Below are positions 1-5,458 of a stretch of 10,014 nucleotides of DNA, piece by piece. Source of the DNA: Muribaculum sp. (GTDB taxonomy: Bacteria > Bacillota > Clostridia > Lachnospirales > Lachnospiraceae); assembly GCA_023663505.1 (NCBI GenBank), contig JAMPHH010000085.1, positions 1 to 10,014 on the forward strand, written 5' to 3'. The position numbers and the translations under genes were made by a program. How positions within the stretch are numbered: the first letter of the stretch is position 1; every line of letters begins with the position of its first letter. The notes under the pieces were generated by a model. It saw nothing but the letters and a program-made list of their open reading frames with translations. It was not told the DNA's origin and did not search any database.

Positions 1-277
1 TGATATCCGCCGTAAGATGGCAGTCTGCCATAATCTGTCGGGCATTTTCGTAATTCTTTGTTCCAAATATCTTTATATCATCCGTATCATGCAGCAAAGC
101 AGCAATCATCACTATGTATTCGTCACACTTTTCTGTTTTTGCAATTTTTTCTGCGGTATCCAAGACTCTCAGGCTATGCCAATAATCATGCCCCGAACAA
201 TCATCTGCAAACAGTTCATTTATCTTTTGTTTGATGGCATACTTTGTCTGTTCATACATATTTTTCAAATGATCCAT
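1..277 (-). CDS. HD-domain phosphohydrolase, YpgQ/YedJ-like (partial, cut by window edge)
   Basis: A reading frame starts with ATG at 277 and stays open to position 1, so 92 residues of the N-terminal part are visible. It shows the metal-binding pattern of the HD superfamily: SGHDYWHSLRV with H30 and H34, then AALLHDTDD with the H63-D64 doublet that names the family. The spacing and the SGHDxxH start resemble the YpgQ/YedJ group of small HD hydrolases, some of which act on nucleotides; the substrate here cannot be told from the sequence. The start codon lies inside the end of the upstream HAD gene (13-base overlap), with a modest purine stretch (TTTGGAAAAA) just upstream, so translation is probably coupled. 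Third codon positions are A/T-rich, as in the HAD gene. The C-terminal part, including the usual last metal-binding aspartate, is outside the window. Confidence 0.85.
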   Translation of the reverse strand, partial: MDHLKNMYEQTKYAIKQKINELFADDCSGHDYWHSLRVLDTAEKIAKTEKCDEYIVMIAALLHDTDDIKIFGTKNYENARQIMADCHLTADI

Positions 278-1044
278 TTTTCCAAATAGGCAGCTACGCC
301 ATCCTCCTCATTTGAAAGTGTTATGGCATCGGCAGCATCCTTTACCTCTTGTATGGCATTCCCCATCGCTACACCAATGCCACACAGCTTCAACATACCT
401 ATATCTGCATAATCATCTCCAAAAGCAATAATTTCCGAGACATCTATATGGTATTCTTCACATACTGCCATAATTGCCTTTTCCTTTGTAATCCCGCTTT
501 TCGTATATTTGTACCAATCGCCGTCTGAAAAACGCTGACTGTCAAGCTCAGGAAAACATTCGCTTAATTTCTGCGCTAAGCTGCATTCGGGTATTTCAAC
601 ACATATCTTCAAAGCCTCGCGATTAAAATCCAAAAAATCCGTATATATGCTATCACCCCAGCTTCTATCCTGTTCCTTCGGATTCACTTTATAATTCCAA
701 TAATGTGCATCTAATGTGTCAACCGTAATTTCACGATCCAAGCCGCATATATTTCTCGCTGTCTCAATAAACTTTTTTGTTTCTGCCGCTGAAAAAGAAG
801 ATACGTAAATCGTTTTTCCGTCTGCCCGTACTAATGCCCCGCCACTGGATATTAGAATGTCCGGCTTCAGTTCCCCTAAAAATTTCAGACAGTTTAACTC
901 GCCTCTAGATGTAGAAATACCAATTAAGAAGCCTCGCTCTTTACATTTAGAAACAACCTCTAAAGTATATCGTGATAACGTTTTATCATCTCTCAGCAAA
1001 GTGCCATCTAAATCAAAAAATAATATCCTTTTTAAACTTTCCAT
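265..1044 (-). CDS. Cof-type HAD-IIB family phosphatase
   Basis: This is a 259-residue cytoplasmic haloacid-dehalogenase-superfamily hydrolase of the Cof/IIB type, which removes phosphate from small metabolites such as sugar phosphates or flavin-related compounds. Motif I is FFDLDGTLL near the N-terminus (nucleophile D11, acid/base D13). Motif II is the S/T in GISTSRGE (about 42-49), where ATGR is more common. Motif III is K187 in GITKEKA, and motif IV is AFGDDYADIGML with D210, D211 and D214. The cap domain lies between motifs II and III, as expected for class IIB. The length is normal for the family. I chose the ATG at 1044 because GGAG sits nine bases upstream (1054-1057); an ATG at 1059 and a TTG at 1068 are in frame but lack a good ribosome binding site. 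It overlaps the following HD hydrolase gene by 13 bases, suggesting a two-gene transcript. Its codons are visibly more A/T-rich at third positions than those of the decarboxylase operon. Confidence 0.9.
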   Translation of the reverse strand: MESLKRILFFDLDGTLLRDDKTLSRYTLEVVSKCKERGFLIGISTSRGELNCLKFLGELKPDILISSGGALVRADGKTIYVSSFSAAETKKFIETARNICGLDREITVDTLDAHYWNYKVNPKEQDRSWGDSIYTDFLDFNREALKICVEIPECSLAQKLSECFPELDSQRFSDGDWYKYTKSGITKEKAIMAVCEEYHIDVSEIIAFGDDYADIGMLKLCGIGVAMGNAIQEVKDAADAITLSNEEDGVAAYLEKWII

Positions 1045-1075
1045 CACATTTTTCTCCATAAAAAACAACCATTCA

Positions 1076-1091
1076 CAAATCCATCATACCA
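1076..1091 (-). promoter_or_regulatory. Putative extended -10 promoter of the HAD/HD gene pair
   Basis: Read on the minus strand, TGG-TATGAT (1091-1083) matches an extended -10 element (TGn followed by a TATAAT-like hexamer). A weak -35-like TTGATG lies 19 bases further upstream. Transcription would begin near 1076, about 30 bases before the chosen start codon. The location fits because the preceding operon ends in a terminator. This is a sequence match only. Confidence 0.4.
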
Positions 1092-1244
1092 CATTCCCTA
1101 GCATCTCCATCAAATGGTTATTTCAGAATTTACAAGCCGCACATACTGCTTCGCACCGCTACCAAGGCGGGAGAAGACTGGGAGGGTTTTGCGGGCTTCG
1201 GCGAAGGTTGGAGCGTTTTCTTATAGTGCGCTTGAAGCCTAGGG

Positions 1245-1270
1245 TGAAATGCGCACGGATGCGCATTTCA
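1245..1270. repeat. Perfect 10-bp stem hairpin at the centre of the palindrome
   Basis: TGAAATGCGC (1245-1254) is followed by the loop ACGGAT and the exact reverse complement GCGCATTTCA (1261-1270). Confidence 0.85.
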
Positions 1271-1302
1271 GGCACTACGGTGCATGGATGCACCTTAGTG
1301 CC
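1271..1302. repeat. Second central hairpin of the palindrome, two stems and tetraloop
   Basis: GGCACTA (1271-1277) pairs with TAGTGCC (1296-1302), one mismatch (C1278/T1295) follows, then GGTGCA pairs with TGCACC around the loop TGGA (1285-1288). It abuts the first hairpin with no spacer. Confidence 0.85.
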
Positions 1303-1430
1303 GACCCGCAAATTGCAATCTACTTCCCGCGCACTATTAGAAAACCCCCAACCGCAGCCAGTCCGCAAAACCCTCCCAGTCTTCTCCCGCCGCCCCTCCG
1401 TGCAAGCACACACCTGACTCATTGCTCGCA

Positions 1431-1472
1431 GAAACAAAATGCACAGGAACGCAATCTTTACGCCCCTGTGCA
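1431..1472 (-). terminator. Intrinsic terminator of the decarboxylase operon
   Basis: On the minus strand an 8-bp perfect stem (TGCACAGG at 1472-1465 with CCTGTGCA at 1447-1440) encloses a 17-base loop and is followed directly by TTTTGTTT (1439-1432). It lies just after the stop codon of the oadA-like gene, which ends at 1488. The long loop and interrupted U-tract make it moderate rather than strong. Confidence 0.65.
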
Positions 1473-1487
1473 CCTGTTTTGCCAATT

Positions 1488-2915
1488 TTATACAGGATAT
1501 GCCCCGTTCTTGGTATCCGCCTGTGTCATATCCACCTTCTCCTGCTGCGCCTGACGATACTTGAAGAAATCCGTCGCAACCTGAGGGAACAGCGCATAGG
1601 ACAACACGTCCTCGTCCTGCTGCTTCCATTCCTTCATTTCGCTCTCCAGCTTATCCATCTCGTTCTCGATCTGGTCAGCGAAGCGTCCCGTGAGACGTTT
1701 CTCCCCGGGGATTACCTTGTCGATAACCTCCTGATTCATAGGCTTTACCGTCTGACCATACTCGCCGCGCAGCACCGCCTTGGTCTCCTTGGTCGCCATC
1801 TTGTATCTCTCGCCCATCAATACGTTGAACACCGCCTGAGTACCCACGATCTGAGAGGAAGGCGTAACCAAGGGCGGCTCACCCAGATCCTTACGAACTC
1901 TGGGAATCTCCTCCAGCACCTCGCGGTACTTATCCTCTGCGTTCTGCTCCTTGAGCTGGCTCACCATGTTGGAAAGCATACCGCCGGGCACCTGATAAAG
2001 CAGCGTCTTGATATTCACGCCCAACACCTTCGGGCTGAGAAGCCCGCTCTTTAAGCACTCCTCTCTATAAGGAGCAAAGTAATCCGCAATCTCCGCCAAC
2101 AGATCCTGATCAAAGCCCGTATCATAAGGTGTACCGCGGAAGGTCTCAACCATAACCTCGGTAGCAGGCTGAGAAGTACCCATTGCAAAAGGACTCATCG
2201 CCGTGTCGATCACGTCTACCCCTGCCTCAACCGCCTTCAGATAAGTCATGGAAGCGACACCGGAGGTATAATGCGTATGCAGCTGAATAGGAAGCTTGGT
2301 ATTCTCCTTCATAGCCGAGATCAACTCCGTCGCCCTGTAAGGAACCAGAAGCCCCGCCATATCCTTGATACAGATAGAATCCGCGCCCATCTCCTCAATC
2401 TTTTTCGCCATATCCGCCCAATATTCCAATGTGTAGGCGTCGCCCAGAGTGTAGGACAACGCAACCTGCGCATGTCCGCGTCCCTCGCGGCTCTTGATCT
2501 TGTTGGTGGCATTCACCGCCTCCTGCAGATTGGGCATGTAATTCAAACAGTCAAAAATACGAATGATATCAATACCGTTTGCGATAGACTTCTCAACAAA
2601 AGCGTCCACCACGTCGTCCGCGTAGGGTCTGTAACCCAGAATATTCTGTCCCCTGAACAGCATCTGCAGCTTGGTATTCTTAAAACCGTCACGCAGCTTT
2701 CGGAGTCTGTCCCAAGGGTCTTCCTTCAGGAAACGCAGGGATGCGTCAAAGGTAGCGCCGCCCCAGCACTCCACGGAATGATATCCCACCTTGTCCATCT
2801 TCTCCACAATGGGCAGCATCAGACTGGTAGGCATTCTGGTCGCGATCAGGGACTGATGTGCGTCACGCAATACCGTTTCCGTAATTTTAATCGGTTTCTT
2901 AGCTTGTTCTGACAT
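1488..2915 (-). CDS. oadA: Oxaloacetate decarboxylase alpha / pyruvate carboxylase subunit B-type carboxyltransferase, no biotin domain
   Basis: This 475-residue cytoplasmic enzyme moves a carboxyl group between an oxo-acid (oxaloacetate or pyruvate) and biotin. The carboxyltransferase TIM barrel fills about residues 5-290. Visible hallmarks are TVLRDAHQSLIATR (metal ligand D18), WGGATFD (51-57), LFRGQNILGYR (86-96), the carbamylated-lysine site CIKDMAG (K184), and the metal-binding QLHTHYTSG (H213, H215). The conserved PYC/OADA region follows to about 460. The C-terminal biotinyl domain found in enterobacterial OadA (about 590 residues) is absent; a separate biotin carrier is encoded in the same operon, as with the 5S and 1.3S subunits of transcarboxylase. 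AGGAGG lies ten bases before the ATG, and 56 bases separate it from the upstream beta-subunit gene. It is the last gene before the terminator. Its in vivo partner could be oxaloacetate decarboxylation or transcarboxylation; the sequence alone does not decide. Confidence 0.93.
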   Translation of the reverse strand: MSEQAKKPIKITETVLRDAHQSLIATRMPTSLMLPIVEKMDKVGYHSVECWGGATFDASLRFLKEDPWDRLRKLRDGFKNTKLQMLFRGQNILGYRPYADDVVDAFVEKSIANGIDIIRIFDCLNYMPNLQEAVNATNKIKSREGRGHAQVALSYTLGDAYTLEYWADMAKKIEEMGADSICIKDMAGLLVPYRATELISAMKENTKLPIQLHTHYTSGVASMTYLKAVEAGVDVIDTAMSPFAMGTSQPATEVMVETFRGTPYDTGFDQDLLAEIADYFAPYREECLKSGLLSPKVLGVNIKTLLYQVPGGMLSNMVSQLKEQNAEDKYREVLEEIPRVRKDLGEPPLVTPSSQIVGTQAVFNVLMGERYKMATKETKAVLRGEYGQTVKPMNQEVIDKVIPGEKRLTGRFADQIENEMDKLESEMKEWKQQDEDVLSYALFPQVATDFFKYRQAQQEKVDMTQADTKNGAYPV

Positions 2916-2971
2916 TTACGAAATTCCTCCTAATTCACATTTTATTCATTACCCGTTTCCATCCCAACAGA

Positions 2972-4123
2972 TCAAAATACCCCAAAGATTGCCATAAATG
3001 TTCCCGCTGCAACCGCCGTCCCGATAACGCCCGCCACGTTGGGTCCCATCGCGTGCATCAGCAGGAAGTTGGTGGGATCAGCCTCCGCACCCACCTTCTG
3101 TGAGACACGCGCAGCCATGGGCACCGCGGACACGCCCGCAGAACCGATCAGCGGATTGATCTTGCCCTTGGTCAGCCAACACATCAGCTTGCCGAACAAT
3201 ACCCCCGCCACGGTGCCGACGATAAACGCCACCAAGCCAAGGATAACGATCTTGATCGTATCCCAGTTCAGGAATGCCTCCGCGCTCGTGGTCGCGCCAA
3301 CGGAAGTACCAAGCATGATCACGACGATATACATCAAAGCATTGGAAGCCGTCTCCTGCAGTTGTCTTACCACGCCGGACTCTCTGAACAGATTGCCGAG
3401 CATCAGCATACCGACCAAGGGTACCGTGGTGGGAAGAATCAAGCCTACAACAATGGTAACAATCACGGGGAAAAGAATCTTTTCCAGCTTGGACACGGGA
3501 CGAAGCTGACCCATCTTGATCTTGCGCTCCTTCTCCGTGGTAAACAGCTTCATGAAGGGCGGCTGAATAATGGGAACCAATGACATGTATGAGTACGCCG
3601 CCACCGCGATAGGTCCCATGATCGCCGTCTGTCCCAGCTTACTTGCCAAGAAGATAGAGGTAGGACCGTCCGCACCGCCGATGATAGAGATCGCGGCTGC
3701 CGCCATGTCGTTGAAGCCCATCGCAATCGCGCCAAAGTAAGCGGTAAAGATACCAAACTGCGCCGCCGCCCCCAACAGAAAGCTCTTAGGGTTGGCGATT
3801 AGCGGACCAAAGTCCGTCATGGCACCCACGCCCATAAATATCAGAGAGGGAAGGATCGCCCACTCGTCCAACAGATAAAAATAATGCAGCAACCCACCGA
3901 CACCATTGGCTGCGTCCTCCGGCGCAATCATGATATCGGGATAGATATTTACCAGCAGCATACCGAACGCAATGGGAGTCAGGAGCAAGGGCTCAAACTC
4001 ATGCTTAATGGCTAAGTAGAGGAAAAAACACGCCACCGCAATCATGATATAATTTCCCACAGTCAAGTTAAAAAAAGCTGTCTGGTGGATCAAATTGTCC
4101 AGTGTATTCACAATGTAATCCAT
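2972..4123 (-). CDS. oadB: Na+-transporting decarboxylase beta subunit (OadB/MmdB/GcdB family)
   Basis: This 383-residue multi-pass membrane protein carries out decarboxylation of carboxybiotin and couples it to Na+ export. It is strongly hydrophobic, with about nine or more membrane segments. The family signature IIGGADGPTSIFLASKL contains D152, matching the essential aspartate (Asp203) of Klebsiella OadB. AAYSYMSLVPIIQPP contains the functional tyrosine region. NPLIGSAGVSAVPMAARVS keeps the Asn, Gly, Ser and Arg positions known to be important in Klebsiella, at the same mutual spacing. The length is close to that of MmdB/GcdB rather than the longer enterobacterial OadB. AGGAGG lies seven bases before the ATG, 40 bases after the biotin-carrier gene. 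The subunit type does not reveal whether the carboxyl donor is oxaloacetate, methylmalonyl-CoA or another compound; beta subunits of these systems are closely alike. Confidence 0.95.
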   Translation of the reverse strand: MDYIVNTLDNLIHQTAFFNLTVGNYIMIAVACFFLYLAIKHEFEPLLLTPIAFGMLLVNIYPDIMIAPEDAANGVGGLLHYFYLLDEWAILPSLIFMGVGAMTDFGPLIANPKSFLLGAAAQFGIFTAYFGAIAMGFNDMAAAAISIIGGADGPTSIFLASKLGQTAIMGPIAVAAYSYMSLVPIIQPPFMKLFTTEKERKIKMGQLRPVSKLEKILFPVIVTIVVGLILPTTVPLVGMLMLGNLFRESGVVRQLQETASNALMYIVVIMLGTSVGATTSAEAFLNWDTIKIVILGLVAFIVGTVAGVLFGKLMCWLTKGKINPLIGSAGVSAVPMAARVSQKVGAEADPTNFLLMHAMGPNVAGVIGTAVAAGTFMAIFGVF

Positions 4124-4163
4124 TTGTTGACCTCCTGTTATTTTGTGTGCTAAGTCATGAAGC

Positions 4164-4538
4164 TTAGTTCATGGTTGCCAGCAGAGCTCCAGCCTCAACA
4201 GAATCGCCAACCGCCACGTCGATACTTGCAATCGTGCCGTCCTGAGGAGCCACGACAGGAATCTCCATCTTCATCGCCTCAAGGATCACCACCGCGTCCC
4301 CTCTCTTTACAGCCTGACCGACACTTGCCTCCAGCTTAAACACCTTGCCTGCCGCGCCTGCCTCGATCTTCACGCTGCCTGCCGCGCCGGACGCCTTGGG
4401 CGCTGCCGCAGGAGCCGCCTGAGGCGCCGCCTTGGGAGCCGCAGGAGCCTTTGCCGCCACGGGCGCTCCTGTGGACGCCCCCTCCTCTACTACTACATCA
4501 TATACGTTTCCATTTACGGTAATGGTATAATTTTTCAT
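4164..4538 (-). CDS. Biotin carboxyl carrier protein of the decarboxylase
   Basis: This 124-residue protein carries the mobile biotin arm. A short N-terminal segment (1-20, MKNYTITVNG...) is followed by a flexible alanine/proline-rich linker (about 21-52) and a biotinyl domain (about 54-124). The biotin attachment motif is EAMKMEI with K90, 34 residues from the C-terminus, which is the usual distance. It corresponds to the 1.3S subunit of transcarboxylase and to MmdC/GcdC. GGAG(AAG) lies shortly before the ATG. The 96-base gap to the upstream gamma-subunit gene is made almost entirely of a repeat element, and the ribosome binding site sits at the edge of that repeat. As the only biotin protein visible here, it probably serves both carboxyltransferases of the operon. 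Confidence 0.95.
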   Translation of the reverse strand: MKNYTITVNGNVYDVVVEEGASTGAPVAAKAPAAPKAAPQAAPAAAPKASGAAGSVKIEAGAAGKVFKLEASVGQAVKRGDAVVILEAMKMEIPVVAPQDGTIASIDVAVGDSVEAGALLATMN

Positions 4539-4548
4539 TTTTTCTTCT

Positions 4549-4638
4549 CCATTTCTGCGCCGCTTTCATGCATAAGCAGCCTTGTGTCAAGCAGCACACA
4601 GACACAAACTGCCGATTGAAAAGTCTTTTTTATTCTAA
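4549..4638. repeat. Dispersed intergenic repeat, copy 1 (parts A and B)
   Basis: Part A (4549-4590) is identical at 36 of 42 positions to 9973-10014. Part B (4591-4638) resembles 9921-9970, sharing ACAAA...CGATTGAAAA and the terminal TCTAA. Read on the minus strand, the order is B then A; at the other site it is A then B. An internal stem TTGTGTC (4582-4588) with GACACAA (4601-4607) has a 12-base loop. The repeat reaches from the stop codon of the gamma-subunit fusion gene to the ribosome binding site of the biotin-carrier gene, so it forms the intercistronic spacer. Confidence 0.7.
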
Positions 4639-5438
4639 TATACCCTGCGTCTCTTGATAGAACGCACTACAAACCCATCTGTGGAAGCCGCGCCCTCGCT
4701 CGCCGCGATAGCCGCCGCGATGACAGCCACGAGTTCCAGATCGTCAGAAAGCTCCTCGCTCGCCTGCACCACAGGCTGCGCTGCGGGCTTCGCCACAGCC
4801 GCCCTATCTTCCTTGGCAGTGGACGCCGGTATCTTGGAAAAGATGCCAAAGCAGGAGATGATCAGGCTGATCAGGATCAATACCGCGAACACGGTTCCCA
4901 TGCCAAGCAATGTGTTCAACACAGCCTTGAGCATAGAATCCTTCATTGTGCTATTCTGATTCAGGGAAGCCGCCTCCAGCTTCAGGAACCTGTCATTGGT
5001 GAACACGATCTCAGCCGTGGCATTCTTCACGGGTCCCTGAACGCTGACATTCACAATGATCTGCTTGCCGTCAATCTTTGCCTTCACACCCGTGACCTCA
5101 CCGGTTCCGCCGATCTCCTCATAGGCAGCCGCAAAGGAATCCAAGGCGCTGATAAAGGCATTGCCGTCCACCTCAAACCCCATGCTGCCACCAGTACTGT
5201 AAAGAACATCTTCATTTACGATCGACTCCACTTCCTCGGGTGTATATTCCTTCAAAAGCTCTACATTCTCCGGATTGGATAAGAGGGACTGGATATAGGG
5301 AATCAGTAAGTTCGTCGCCTTGCTCTCCGCCGCACTCACCTTCTGCTGCTCATACTCCGTGAGCTCCTTGTCGCCGCTGCAGGCAGTCATCCCAAAGATA
5401 CAGGCAATCATACAGGTCAAAACCAAAAATTTCTTCAT
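4635..5438 (-). CDS. Lipoprotein fused to OadG-type Na+-pump gamma subunit
   Basis: This 267-residue protein has three parts. Residues 1-20 are a lipoprotein signal peptide ending in FGMTAC|SGD, with C20 as lipidation site. Residues about 25-165 form an extracytoplasmic domain that I do not firmly recognise (vaguely like DUF3887). The remainder is an OadG domain with one membrane helix (about 174-200, LLGMGTVFAVLILISLI), a charged and Ala/Pro-rich linker, and the typical cytoplasmic tail ELVAVIAAAIAASEG...STDGFVVRSIKRR (235-265). OadG helps assemble and stabilise the decarboxylase and can bind Zn2+ in Klebsiella. Typical OadG/MmdD proteins are far shorter (about 80-120 residues), so the N-terminal domain is an addition. 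An in-frame GTG at 5450 is possible, but the ATG at 5438 is preferred because AAAGGGTG lies nine bases before it and the signal peptide then begins normally with MKK. The gap to the upstream carboxyltransferase gene is 17 bases. Confidence 0.85.
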   Translation of the reverse strand: MKKFLVLTCMIACIFGMTACSGDKELTEYEQQKVSAAESKATNLLIPYIQSLLSNPENVELLKEYTPEEVESIVNEDVLYSTGGSMGFEVDGNAFISALDSFAAAYEEIGGTGEVTGVKAKIDGKQIIVNVSVQGPVKNATAEIVFTNDRFLKLEAASLNQNSTMKDSMLKAVLNTLLGMGTVFAVLILISLIISCFGIFSKIPASTAKEDRAAVAKPAAQPVVQASEELSDDLELVAVIAAAIAASEGAASTDGFVVRSIKRRRVY

Positions 5439-5458
5439 CTTTGCAATCACCCTTTCTA
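5439..5458 (-). promoter_or_regulatory. Ribosome binding site that decides the gamma-subunit start
   Basis: On the minus strand the stop codon TAG (5458-5456) of the upstream gene is followed by AAAGGGTG and nine bases before ATG 5438. The alternative GTG at 5450 would sit directly against AAAGG with no spacing, so the ATG is the better start. Confidence 0.65.

Larger units (their letters stand above)
1166..1391. repeat. 226-bp nested palindromic element (MITE-like or structured RNA)
   Basis: The ends are a perfect 29-base inverted repeat (1166-1194 against 1363-1391). Inside it the arms remain alignable but imperfect, and pair again exactly at 1223-1231 (ATAGTGCGC) against 1329-1337 (GCGCACTAT). 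The centre carries two separate hairpins. One has a 10-base stem TGAAATGCGC with a six-base loop (1245-1270). The other has stems GGCACTA and GGTGCA with one mismatch and a TGGA loop (1271-1302). The element is GC-rich and has no convincing gene. It lies between the decarboxylase operon terminator and the HAD gene promoter. I see no clear target-site duplication. It could be a miniature inverted-repeat transposable element, a family of interspersed palindromes, or a folded RNA. Confidence 0.8.

Noticed and set aside
1159..1629. A 156-codon minus-strand open frame through the palindrome and the end of oadA
   Set aside because: It overlaps the oadA coding end in another frame, reads through the terminator and the palindrome, and its product looks like translated repeat.
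1422..2054. Plus-strand open frame of 210 codons, and a similar one at 2271-2912
   Set aside because: Both are antisense to oadA and rich in Leu/His/Arg without a recognisable motif.
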